From contig NZ_JAUYQD010000025.1 in assembly GCF_030697375.1 (NCBI RefSeq), forward strand, positions 26,156 to 90,155: 64,000 nucleotides of DNA. The letters are read 5' to 3'. Shown here piece after piece: positions 1 through 7,724 of the stretch. Below the pieces are notes generated by a model. It saw only the letters and a list, made by a program, of their open reading frames with translations. It was not told the origin of the DNA and made no database searches. Source of the DNA: Rhodoferax sp. Lineage in GTDB: Bacteria; Pseudomonadota; Gammaproteobacteria; Burkholderiales; Burkholderiaceae_C. A program made the translations under genes and the position numbers. The number at the start of each line of letters is the position of its first letter. The first letter of the stretch is position 1.

Positions 1-213
1 TCCAAAAGCCTGACAGAGCGCCCCGACAACGGCACCTTGCTCAAAATCTATGCGCTGTACAAACAAGCGACAGCCGGTGACAACACCGAAAAGAAACCCG
101 GATTCACCGACATGGTGGGACGCGCCAAATGGGACGCCTGGAATGGCTTCAAGGGAACTGCAGACAAGGACGCCATGCAGCAGTACATCGATCTGATCGA
201 ATCCCTAAGCTAA
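1..213 (+). CDS. Acyl-CoA-binding protein (3' part)
   Basis: The reading frame is open from the first base and ends at TAA 211-213, giving about 70 C-terminal residues. They contain the ACBP core signature: a LLKIYALYKQAT helix, then a GRAKWDAWNGFKG block and a final amphipathic helix. ACBPs are ~85-90 residue cytosolic proteins that bind and buffer long-chain acyl-CoA esters, so only about 15-20 residues lie outside the window. The following genes include a PHA-granule-region protein, consistent with an acyl-CoA/polyhydroxyalkanoate neighbourhood. A copy of the dispersed repeat starts five bases after the stop. Confidence 0.9.
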   Translation, partial: SKSLTERPDNGTLLKIYALYKQATAGDNTEKKPGFTDMVGRAKWDAWNGFKGTADKDAMQQYIDLIESLS

Positions 214-217
214 ATAG

Positions 218-267
218 GCTACAGTCCGCATGGATACTGCGCAAACAGCTATAAAAACAATAGCATC
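218..267 (+). repeat. Dispersed ~50-bp repeat, copy 1
   Basis: First of eight recognisable copies of one element (others at 10577, 14450, 19573, 31689, 33342, 52808, 55565). The recognisable core here is GCGCAAACAGCTATAAAAAC followed by AATAGCA. The right half can fold into a small hairpin (GCTA...TAGC). It lies in the space between the convergent ACBP and PHA-system genes. Confidence 0.75.
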
Positions 268-276
268 AGTGCAGTT

Positions 277-603
277 TTATTTCTTCTTGGGGCTGGGTTT
301 TTTTGCGGCCTTGGCCACCAGCAAGCCATCCAGATTTTTGACGATCTCGGCTTCAATACGGTTTTTGAAAGCGCCCAGCAGAAAACCCAATTTGGCGTCC
401 AGTTCAAAGTGGTCGGCCAGAACTTTCAAAGTGCCGTTCACCCCCGAGCGGGTGAACGTCACCACATCGGACACGTCGCCTTCTTCATAGGTGCACTCCA
501 TGTCAAACTCTTCCTCCACCTGCTCGGCCCATTTGAACGCGACCTTGCGCGCGGCCAGCAGTCCCAGGGCATGCTCGCGCCGTATGTGAAGATTTGCCAC
601 CAA
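277..603 (-). CDS. Polyhydroxyalkanoic acid system family protein
   Basis: 108 residues, resembling the small PHA_gran_rgn family (PF09650 type) found beside PHA genes in betaproteobacteria; its molecular role is poorly defined. Seen: an N-terminal LHIRREHALGLLAARKVAFKWAEQVEEEF helix region, a central beta-rich stretch (GDVSDVVTFTRSGVNGTLKV) and a Lys-rich tail (AAKKPSPKKK) that could contact nucleic acid or granule surface. A strong AAAGGAGA ribosome site precedes the ATG at 603. It is transcribed divergently from the DUF1840 gene only 18 bp away. Confidence 0.8.
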   Translation of the reverse strand: MVANLHIRREHALGLLAARKVAFKWAEQVEEEFDMECTYEEGDVSDVVTFTRSGVNGTLKVLADHFELDAKLGFLLGAFKNRIEAEIVKNLDGLLVAKAAKKPSPKKK

Positions 604-621
604 CGATCTCCTTTTGTCTCA

Positions 622-948
622 ATGTATAAATTTAAATCCAAGGTCACCGGCGACCTCATCATGCTAGAACCCAATGGTCGGCAAATACTGCGCATCATTG
701 GCAAAGACGAATCCGCAGTGACCCAAGGCATTTTATTGCCCGAACACATGCAGGCCGCTATTGTGGCGCTGGAAACCGCAATCGCAGAAGATGAAGCAGC
801 ACAACAGGCACGTGCCAAGCAGGCCCAGGAGCAAGGGGAGGCGCCGCAGCGCCCCGAAGGGATCTCCTTGCGCCTGCGTGCAACCCCCTTCATCGCCATG
901 CTCAAACGCTGCCAGCAAGCGGGCAAGGAAATCGTTTGGGGGGTGTAG
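622..948 (+). CDS. DUF1840 domain-containing protein
   Basis: 108 residues starting MYKFKSKVTGDLIMLEP, the characteristic beginning of DUF1840, a family of ~110 residues found mainly in betaproteobacteria with no known function. The middle (residues ~50-70) is an Ala/Glu/Gln-rich helix. An upstream in-frame extension exists but would overlap the divergent gene, so ATG 622 is chosen. No Shine-Dalgarno is visible before it: the pyrimidine-rich stretch there is the complement of the neighbour's ribosome site. The message may be leaderless or weakly initiated. Confidence 0.75.
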   Translation: MYKFKSKVTGDLIMLEPNGRQILRIIGKDESAVTQGILLPEHMQAAIVALETAIAEDEAAQQARAKQAQEQGEAPQRPEGISLRLRATPFIAMLKRCQQAGKEIVWGV

Positions 949-974
949 GCCGCGCCGCGGCGGCACGGCCAAGC

Positions 975-2252
975 CTATTTGTAGCTGCGCGCGTCTTCGA
1001 TGACCTTGCCATCGTTGGGCAAAGTGCCCGGCAACAGCACCTCGACATGGCCGCGCAACTTGGTGACATCGCGAATGGCCTCCCCAATTTTGGCGACCAA
1101 GGAGTCTGGCCCACTGCAGGCGGTTTCCACCTGCAAGGTCATGACATCATTGGCCATCTCACCGCTAACCACCAGGCGTGCCCGCGCCACCTCGGGGAAG
1201 CGTTTGACGATGTCATCCACCTGTTTGGGGTGCACAAACATGCCACGAATCTTCGTCGTCTGGTCGGCCCGCCCCATCCAGCCTTTGATGCGGACATTGG
1301 TGCGCCCCGTGGGGCAAGGCCCCGGTAGCACAGCCGATAGATCACCGGTCCCAAAACGGACCAAGGGGTAAGCCGGGTTGAGCGTGGTCACCACCACCTC
1401 CCCGACTTCGCCCGGTGCCACCGGGTCGCCGGTGCCGGGACGCACGATTTCCACAATGACGCTCTCGTCCAGCACCAAACCTTCGCGCGCCACGGTCTCA
1501 TAGGCAATCAGCCCCAGGTCCGCCGTGGCATAACACTGGTAGCCCGCAATGCCGCGCTCCATAAACCAGTCGCGCAGGCTCGGGGGATAGGCCTCACCGC
1601 CAAACATGGCCTTCTTGACGCTGTGCAGCGTCACCCCCATGTCCGCGGCTTTTTCCACAATGATTTTCAAAAAGCTGGGCGTGCCGATGTACCCGGCAGG
1701 CTGCAACTCGCGCATGGCTTGCACCTGTTGCTCGGTCTGTCCGGTGCCACCGGGAAACACGGTGCAACCCATGGCATGGGCGCCTGTTTCCATCATCGAG
1801 CCGGCCGGCACAAAGTGGTAGCTGAAACTGTTGTGGATCAGCTCCCCCGGGCGAAAACCTGCGGCATGCATGGACCGCGCCATGCGCCAGTAGTCCCGCG
1901 CAGTGCCCTCGGGTTCGTAGATCGGGCCCGGACTGGCGAACACACGGGGCATGGCCGCGCCAAAACCCAGGGTGCTGAAGCCGCCAAACACATCGCCACT
2001 GGCCACTGCGCCAGGCTGCTGGGCGCGGGCTGCCTGCTGCAGCGCTTGCAACTCGTGCTTGCGAACCACCGGCAGCCGGGCCAGCGCAGCACGGTCCACC
2101 ACCACCAAGGGATCGACATGCGCCAGCAAGGCGGCAAAAGCCGCTGAAGACTTTTGGGCGTGCCCGATTTGCGCAGGCAGCGCCGCCATCAAAGCCGCTT
2201 CACGCAGCGCCGGGTCGCGCGCTTCCAGCGCGTCAAAATGAGAATTCTCCAT
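975..2252 (-). CDS. Phenylacetate-CoA ligase-like AMP-dependent synthetase
   Basis: 425 residues of the PaaK-type adenylate-forming family (usual length ~430). The enzyme is expected to activate a carboxylic acid to its CoA thioester using ATP in the cytosol. Visible landmarks: the TPSFLKII region (~190), FGGEAYPPSLRDWF (~220), a YATADLGLIAYE acyl-binding stretch, YPLVRFGTGDLSAVL (the conserved FGTGD Asp that contacts AMP) and the C-terminal hinge GRADQTTKIRGMFVHPKQVDDI. GAGGAGG precedes the ATG. It is the last gene of the minus-strand Liv operon, 15 bp behind livF, so its substrate is probably the imported compound. Phenylacetate itself is not proven. Confidence 0.85.
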   Translation of the reverse strand: MENSHFDALEARDPALREAALMAALPAQIGHAQKSSAAFAALLAHVDPLVVVDRAALARLPVVRKHELQALQQAARAQQPGAVASGDVFGGFSTLGFGAAMPRVFASPGPIYEPEGTARDYWRMARSMHAAGFRPGELIHNSFSYHFVPAGSMMETGAHAMGCTVFPGGTGQTEQQVQAMRELQPAGYIGTPSFLKIIVEKAADMGVTLHSVKKAMFGGEAYPPSLRDWFMERGIAGYQCYATADLGLIAYETVAREGLVLDESVIVEIVRPGTGDPVAPGEVGEVVVTTLNPAYPLVRFGTGDLSAVLPGPCPTGRTNVRIKGWMGRADQTTKIRGMFVHPKQVDDIVKRFPEVARARLVVSGEMANDVMTLQVETACSGPDSLVAKIGEAIRDVTKLRGHVEVLLPGTLPNDGKVIEDARSYK

Positions 2253-2267
2253 GGAACCAAGCCTCCT

Positions 2268-3080
2268 CTAAGCCAACCACCGTTTGCGACGCTTGTAGCT
2301 CTTCACATCCTTGAAACTCTTGCGTTCGCCCCCGCCCATGCCCAGGTAGAACTCCTTCACGTCTTCATTGGTGCGCAAATCCTGGGCCGCGCCGTCCATC
2401 ACCACGCGGCCGGACTCCATGATGTAGCCATAGTCGGCGTACTTTAGGGCCATATTGGTGTTCTGCTCGGCCAGCAAAAAGGTGACCTTTTCTTTGGCAT
2501 TGAGGTCCTTCACAATTTCAAAGACCTCTTCCACAATTTGCGGCGCCAGGCCCATGGACGGTTCGTCCAGCAACACCATGCTGGGGTTGGCCATGAGGGC
2601 GCGGCCAATGGCACACATCTGCTGCTCGCCCCCCGAGGTGTAGGCGGCCTGGCTGGTGCGGCGCGTTTTCAGGCGGGGAAAGTAGTTGTACACCTTCTCC
2701 AGGTTCGCAGCCACTTCGGCACTGCTTTTGCGGGTGTAGCCGCCGGTCATCAGGTTCTCTTCAATCGTCAGGTGGGCAAAACAATGCCGCCCTTCCATGA
2801 CCTGCACCACGCCCCGGCGCACCAGATCGGCCGGAGACAGATTTTCGATGCGCTCGCCACGCAGCTCGATGGACCCCTTAGTCACCGCGCCGCGCTCCCC
2901 GGCAAGCAGGTTGGAGATGGCCCGCAAGGTGGTGGTTTTACCCGCCCCGTTGCCCCCCAGAATGGCCACAATCCCGCCTTCCGGCACTTGCAGGGACACG
3001 CCCTTGAGCACCAGAATCACGTGGTTGTAAATGACCTCAATGCCGTTGACGTTAAGAACGATTTTTTTCGTATCACTCAT
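2268..3080 (-). CDS. livF: Branched-chain amino acid-type ABC transporter ATP-binding protein (LivF family)
   Basis: 270 residues from ATG 3080; a TTG 18 bp upstream is possible but weaker. Walker A GGNGAGKTT (~45-53), the ABC signature as YTSGGEQQMCAIGRAL, Walker B MVLLDEPSMGLA and the switch His region AEQNTNMAL are all present, so it should be an active ATPase. LivF pairs with LivG to power import through LivH/LivM. The C-terminus is extended and basic (KSFKDVKSYKRRKRWLA), longer than most LivF proteins (~235). A strongly structured 220-bp spacer separates it from livK. Confidence 0.9.
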   Translation of the reverse strand: MSDTKKIVLNVNGIEVIYNHVILVLKGVSLQVPEGGIVAILGGNGAGKTTTLRAISNLLAGERGAVTKGSIELRGERIENLSPADLVRRGVVQVMEGRHCFAHLTIEENLMTGGYTRKSSAEVAANLEKVYNYFPRLKTRRTSQAAYTSGGEQQMCAIGRALMANPSMVLLDEPSMGLAPQIVEEVFEIVKDLNAKEKVTFLLAEQNTNMALKYADYGYIMESGRVVMDGAAQDLRTNEDVKEFYLGMGGGERKSFKDVKSYKRRKRWLA

Positions 3081-3099
3081 AGTGGTAGTTCCATTCAAA

Positions 3100-3300
3100 C
3101 CAAATGAAAGGCCCGCACAACGACCCTTTCATTTGGCGGCTCCCAAGAGCCGCCAGCTCACCTGCGGACCTCTGGAATGGTGGCAATGCGAAGCAAGCCA
3201 CCCCTTCCAGAAACACCGCGGAGCCGGCTTCGCCGGGCCGCTGGTGTTGCCCCCTTGAGGGGGGAGGCCCGCTACACGCAGTGAGCGGGCAACGGGGGTG
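3100..3300 (-). repeat. Multi-hairpin spacer between livK and livF
   Basis: The 223-bp gap is packed with inverted repeats. There is a 12-bp perfect pair (CCAAATGAAAGG at 3100-3111 and its complement at 3125-3136) just upstream of livF, an 8-bp GC hairpin GGCGGCTC/GAGCCGCC (3135-3154), a longer imperfect stem 3172-3210 (CTGGAA...TTCCAG), and clustered small hairpins 3224-3300 (CCCCC-TTGA-GGGGG, CCCGCT...AGCGGG). No long T-run follows, so this looks like a processing/stability or attenuating region rather than a plain terminator. The 3213-3300 part resembles an intergenic element I recall from other Comamonadaceae. Confidence 0.65.
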
Positions 3301-3303
3301 CTA

Positions 3304-4620
3304 TCAAGACTGGCAGTCCGCAGGGGTGCGGGGGGTCAGCTTCTTGTCGGCCGCGTACTTGGCTGCGGTGGTCTTGACCAGGGGCTTGAGAATTTGCTCA
3401 TCGGCCTGCAGCCAGTCAGAGGAGAACTCCCATTTCTTGCCATCCCAGGTGTGCACACGTGCCCAGTTGGAACCCATGTGGTCGGCGCACGAGGTGCTGA
3501 TCGGGCGCATCACGCCCGCAAAGCCCAGGGCATCCAGTTTTTTCTGGTCCAGCGCCAGGTTTTCATAACCCCAGCGTGCCTGCTCGCCACTGACCCACTT
3601 GCCTTTGCCAAAACGCTCCTGCGCACGGCGCACGCCCTCCACCGACAGCATGGCGCTCATAGCACCGCGCATGTACAGCACTTGGCCCACTTCTTCCTTG
3701 GGACCGGTGCCCTGGCCTTTGCCATGAACCTTTTCCAGGATTTCTTTCACCACGGCGGATTGCGGCTCGGCACCGTGCTGCATGGTGACGGCGTTGTAGC
3801 CTTTGGCGCCTTCACCCACGTCCTTCACATCGGGCTCAGCGCCCGACCACCACACGCCATACATCTTTTCACGGGGATAACCGGTGGCTTGCGCTTCCTT
3901 GAGCGCGGTAGAGTTCATCACACCCCAGCCCCACAGCAGCACATAGTCTGGCTTGGCCTGGCGCACTTGCAACCAGGTGGCTTTTTGGTCCACGCCAGGG
4001 GCAGTCACCGGCAGCAATTGCAGGTTGAAACCGTGCATGGCAGCACGCTCCTGCAACAAAGGGATCGGTTCTTTACCGTACGGAGAGTCGTGGTACACCA
4101 AGGTGACTTTTTTGCCCTTGAGTTTGTCCATTCCGCCTTCTTTTTTACCGATGGTCTGGACCAGGGCGTCAGCTGCCAACCAGTACGTTCCGGCCAAAGG
4201 GAAGTTCCATTTGAAAACCGTTCCGTCCTGGCTCTCGCTGCGACCATACCCTGCAGTGATCAAGGGGATCTTGTCGCCTGGGGCTTTTTCGGTCAGCGCA
4301 AAAGTGATGCCGGTGGACAAAGGCTGGAACACCGTGGCCCCGCCATTCTTGCCCTTGAGACGTTCGTAGCACTCCACGCCACGCGCGGTGTCGTAGCCGG
4401 TTTCGCACTCTTCATAAATGATCTTCACGCCATTGATACCACCGCGCGCATTGGTGAGCTTGAGGTAATCGGAGTAGCCGTTGGCCCATGGCACCCCATT
4501 GGGGGCGTAGGGACCGGTGCGGTAAGGCAGACCCGGGAAGAATTGCTCCTTGGCCTGGGCAAACGCGCCAGCGCCGGCGGCGGCCAGCACACTGGCCACA
4601 ACGATGTTGCGAAGTTTCAT
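3304..4620 (-). CDS. livK: Branched-chain amino acid-type ABC transporter substrate-binding protein (LivK family)
   Basis: 438 residues with an N-terminal signal peptide (MKLRNIVVASVLAAAGAGAFAQAKEQ, probable cleavage after AFA). It belongs to the periplasmic-binding family of type-1 fold that captures amino acids or small aromatic/aliphatic acids for the HMGF transporter. An FPGLPYRTGPYAPNGVPWANGYSDYLKL N-terminus and YDTARGVECYERLKGK are the family features. It is longer than E. coli LivK (~370), as in the subgroup associated with aromatic-acid ligases. A clear AGGAG site precedes ATG 4620. It sits between livM and livF. Confidence 0.9.
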   Translation of the reverse strand: MKLRNIVVASVLAAAGAGAFAQAKEQFFPGLPYRTGPYAPNGVPWANGYSDYLKLTNARGGINGVKIIYEECETGYDTARGVECYERLKGKNGGATVFQPLSTGITFALTEKAPGDKIPLITAGYGRSESQDGTVFKWNFPLAGTYWLAADALVQTIGKKEGGMDKLKGKKVTLVYHDSPYGKEPIPLLQERAAMHGFNLQLLPVTAPGVDQKATWLQVRQAKPDYVLLWGWGVMNSTALKEAQATGYPREKMYGVWWSGAEPDVKDVGEGAKGYNAVTMQHGAEPQSAVVKEILEKVHGKGQGTGPKEEVGQVLYMRGAMSAMLSVEGVRRAQERFGKGKWVSGEQARWGYENLALDQKKLDALGFAGVMRPISTSCADHMGSNWARVHTWDGKKWEFSSDWLQADEQILKPLVKTTAAKYAADKKLTPRTPADCQS

Positions 4621-4690
4621 GGAAGTCTCCTAAAGTTCGGCATTGGTATGCCTGTGGTTAATGAACGAACAACGCGGTAAAAAATCAAAC

Positions 4691-5767
4691 TCAGTGCGGG
4701 AAGGGCCACAAGCGCAGCTTCTGTTTGGACAGGGCCCACAACTTGGCCAAACCATGCGGCTCCACGATCAGGAACCACACGATCAGGGCACCAAAAATAA
4801 TCAGCTCGGCATGGGAAATACCGGCCGTGGAAATTTCCACCCCCACCGCGCTGCCCAGCAAAGGCAGAAACTGGTTCAGGAAAATCGGCAGCACCACAAT
4901 GAAGCCGGCGCCAAAGAAGCTGCCCATGATGGAGCCCATGCCGCCAATAATCACCATGAACAGCATCTTGAAGGACAGGTCCACCGAGAAGGCGGCGGGC
5001 TCCCACGCCCCCAGGTAGACAAAGCCCCACAGCGCGCCGGCAATGCCCACAATGAACGAGCTGACCGCAAACGCGCTGAGCTTGGCGTACATGGGGCGAA
5101 TACCGATCACCGCAGCGGCCACGTCCATGTCGCGAATGGCCATCCATTCCCGGCCCACCGCACCACGCACCAGGTTTTTCGCCACCAGGGCCAGCACCAC
5201 CAGAATGGACAGGCACAAGAGGTATTTGGAGATCGGGCTCTCAATGGGCATGCCAAACACCTGCAGGCCCGATACCGAGACCGATCCCGAGGGCGCGTCA
5301 TTGGTAAACCACTTGATACGCAAGAACATCCAGTCGCTGAAAAACTGCGCAGCCAGGGTGGCCACCGCCAGATACAGCCCCTTGACCCGCAGGCTGGGCA
5401 GTCCGAACAGGATGCCGAAGGCGCTGGAACACAAGCCGCCCAAGACCAAGGCCAGCAGCAAAGGCATGCCCGGAATGCGCACAAAGAAATTAAACGCCGC
5501 GTAGGCACCCACCGCCATGAAGGCCCCCGAGCCCAGGGAAATTTGCCCGCAGTAACCCACCAGAATATTCACCCCCAGCGCCGCCAGGGACATGATCAGA
5601 AACGGAATAAAAATGGCGCGGAACATGTAGTCGCTGCCCACCAGGGGCACCACCGTAAACGCCGCAGCGATCAACAGCAGGATGGCCCAGCGGTCTTGCG
5701 CAATGGGGAATATCTGCTGGTCTGCGCGGTAGCTGGTCTTGTACTGGCCGTTTTCTCTGTAGAACAT
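4691..5767 (-). CDS. livM: Branched-chain amino acid-type ABC transporter permease (LivM family)
   Basis: 358 residues from ATG 5767 (MFYRENGQYKTSYR); the frame stays open 13 codons further upstream but that start is less likely. About eight to nine hydrophobic segments; the LivM signature LGVNILVGYCGQISLGSGAFMAVGAYAAF lies at ~75-105 and GGMGSIMGSFFGAGFIV near ~275, the coupling-helix region for the ATPases. It forms the inner-membrane channel with LivH. The C-terminal tail is short and basic. It is 70 bp upstream of livK in the same operon. Confidence 0.9.
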   Translation of the reverse strand: MFYRENGQYKTSYRADQQIFPIAQDRWAILLLIAAAFTVVPLVGSDYMFRAIFIPFLIMSLAALGVNILVGYCGQISLGSGAFMAVGAYAAFNFFVRIPGMPLLLALVLGGLCSSAFGILFGLPSLRVKGLYLAVATLAAQFFSDWMFLRIKWFTNDAPSGSVSVSGLQVFGMPIESPISKYLLCLSILVVLALVAKNLVRGAVGREWMAIRDMDVAAAVIGIRPMYAKLSAFAVSSFIVGIAGALWGFVYLGAWEPAAFSVDLSFKMLFMVIIGGMGSIMGSFFGAGFIVVLPIFLNQFLPLLGSAVGVEISTAGISHAELIIFGALIVWFLIVEPHGLAKLWALSKQKLRLWPFPH

Positions 5768-5846
5768 AGGGTTTCTCTCAATCAGTTGAGGACAGCGCTG
5801 GCCCACCGGAGGTGGCTACGGTCTGTCCCACAAAATCTCACAATGG

Positions 5847-6776
5847 TCAAACGCGGTCAATGATTTTTTCGCCGAACAAGCCCTGTGGCCTGAACAGCAG
5901 AAACACCAGGGCCAGCACATAGGCAAACCAGATCTCGATACCACCGCCCACATAGGGGCCCAGGAACACCTCGGACAACTTCTCACCGACGCCGATGATC
6001 AGACCGCCCACAATGGCGCCGGGCACGGAGGTCAAGCCGCCCAAAATCACCACAGGCAGTGCACGCAACGCCACAGTGGTCAACGAAAACTGAACGCCCA
6101 GTTTGCTGCCCCAAATCATGCCGGCCACCAGGGCCACCACACCCGCCACGCACCACACAATGACCCAGATGCGGTTCAGGGGAATACCAATACTCTGGGC
6201 GGCCTGGTGGTCGTCTGCCACCGCCCGCAGGGCGCGGCCGGTTGCGGTCTTTTGGAAGAACACGCTGAGCAGTGCCACCAGCACGGCGGCGATGACTGCC
6301 GCATACAGGTCTTCCTTGTTGATCAAGACACCGCCTTCAAACATGCCCTCGAACGCGAAGATGGGTTCCTTGGGCATGCCAATGTCGATCTTGTAGATGT
6401 CACTGCCAAAAATGGTCTGCCCGATGCCGTCCAGAAAATAGCTGATCCCCAAGGTGGCCATCAGCAAGGTCGTGCCTTCCTGGTTCACCAGATGGCGCAG
6501 CACCAGGCGTTCAATCACCCAGGCCACCACAAACATCAAGGCCCCGGCCCCAACAAACGCCAAGGCATTGGCGGCAATGGGATGGGTGATGCCCGTCACG
6601 GCCGGTATCCACTCGGCCAGGCGCGCCATGGACAAGGCGGCAAACAACACCATGGCCCCTTGTGCGAAATTGAACACGCCCGAGGCCTTGTAGATCAGTA
6701 CAAAGCCCAGCGCCACCAGGGAATACAACATGCCGGCCATCAGGCCGCCCAGCAATGTTTCAAGAAAAAAAGCCAT
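5847..6776 (-). CDS. livH: Branched-chain amino acid-type ABC transporter permease (LivH family)
   Basis: 309 residues, normal LivH length. The start MAFFLETLLGGLMAGMLYSLVALGFVLIYKASGVFNFAQG contains the LivH N-terminal motif, and GGLTSVPGAIVGGLIIGVGEKL near 245 is the cytoplasmic loop that contacts the ABC subunits. Eight or so TM segments. It partners LivM in the membrane. ATG 6776 has no strong Shine-Dalgarno, and a 145-bp gap with a small perfect hairpin separates it from livG. Confidence 0.9.
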   Translation of the reverse strand: MAFFLETLLGGLMAGMLYSLVALGFVLIYKASGVFNFAQGAMVLFAALSMARLAEWIPAVTGITHPIAANALAFVGAGALMFVVAWVIERLVLRHLVNQEGTTLLMATLGISYFLDGIGQTIFGSDIYKIDIGMPKEPIFAFEGMFEGGVLINKEDLYAAVIAAVLVALLSVFFQKTATGRALRAVADDHQAAQSIGIPLNRIWVIVWCVAGVVALVAGMIWGSKLGVQFSLTTVALRALPVVILGGLTSVPGAIVGGLIIGVGEKLSEVFLGPYVGGGIEIWFAYVLALVFLLFRPQGLFGEKIIDRV

Positions 6777-6830
6777 AGTGTGGGCTACTGCGCAGCCTTC
6801 ATGCGTTGTTGCGCGGTGCTCACCATCCTC

Positions 6831-6848
6831 ACGTACCCCAAGGTACGT
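6831..6848. repeat. Small perfect hairpin in the livG-livH spacer
   Basis: ACGTACC and its exact complement GGTACGT flank a CCAA loop. The surrounding spacer 6777-6921 holds no reading frame. It resembles intergenic REP-like elements that I associate with Burkholderiales genomes, but only this copy is in the window. Confidence 0.4.
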
Positions 6849-6921
6849 TCCGGTGGTTGCGCTCCGTGCGCCTAGCCTGAATGCTGCTCGCTACGCCCCT
6901 CCTCTTTCTAGTTCGTTGCAG

Positions 6922-7707
6922 TTAATGTGAGGTACCCAAATAGGCACTGATCACTTCTTCGTTGTTGCGTACTTCGTCCGGGGTTCCGTCGCCGATCTTC
7001 TTGCCGTAGTCCAGCACCACCACGCGGTCCGAGATGTCCATCACCACGCCCATGTCGTGCTCGATCAGCACCACGGTGGTGCCAAACTCGTCGTTGACGT
7101 CCAGCACAAAGCGGCACATGTCCTGTTTTTCTTCTACATTCATGCCGGCCATGGGTTCGTCCAGCAGCAGCACCTGCGGCTCCATGGCCAGGGCGCGGCC
7201 CAGGTCCACGCGCTTTTGCAGGCCGTAGGGCAACTGGCCCACCGGGGTTTTGCGGTAGGCCTGGATTTCCAGGAAGTCGATGATGCGTTCCACCGCCTCG
7301 CGGTGGTGGAACTCCTCGCGCTGGGCGGGGCCAATGCGCAAGGCCTGCATCAGCAGATTGCTTTTGATCTTCAGGTTGCGCCCGGACATGATGTTGTCCA
7401 GCACACTCATGCCCTTGAACAGCGCCAGGTTCTGGAAGGTGCGGCCAATGCCCATGACAGCCACCTGGTGGCTGTCCATGTGGCTGAAGGTTTGACCGCG
7501 AAAGCTGATGGCCCCTTGCTGGGGGGTGTACACGCCATTGATGCAGTTGAGCATGGAGCTCTTGCCTGCGCCATTGGGCCCGATGATGGCGCGAATTTCG
7601 TGCTCGCGCACATCAAAGGAAATGTCGGTCAGCGCCTTGACGCCGCCGAAACTCAAAGAGATGTTGTTGACGGCAAGAATGACGTCGCCGATTTTTTTAG
7701 TTGCCAT
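6922..7707 (-). CDS. livG: Branched-chain amino acid-type ABC transporter ATP-binding protein (LivG family)
   Basis: 261 residues from ATG 7707 (MATKKIGDVILAVNNISLSFGG); the frame is open far upstream but that part overlaps the preceding ligase gene and is not coding. Walker A GPNGAGKSS (~43-51), the Q-loop/GRTFQNLALF block typical of LivG, signature LPYGLQKRVDLGRAL, Walker B VLLLDEPMAGM and the EHDMGVVMDI switch region are intact. The NLALFKGMSVLDNI segment is diagnostic of LivG over LivF. It lies 17 bp downstream of the acyl-CoA synthetase. Confidence 0.9.
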   Translation of the reverse strand: MATKKIGDVILAVNNISLSFGGVKALTDISFDVREHEIRAIIGPNGAGKSSMLNCINGVYTPQQGAISFRGQTFSHMDSHQVAVMGIGRTFQNLALFKGMSVLDNIMSGRNLKIKSNLLMQALRIGPAQREEFHHREAVERIIDFLEIQAYRKTPVGQLPYGLQKRVDLGRALAMEPQVLLLDEPMAGMNVEEKQDMCRFVLDVNDEFGTTVVLIEHDMGVVMDISDRVVVLDYGKKIGDGTPDEVRNNEEVISAYLGTSH

Positions 7708-7724
7708 GGTGCTTCTGTTGAAAT

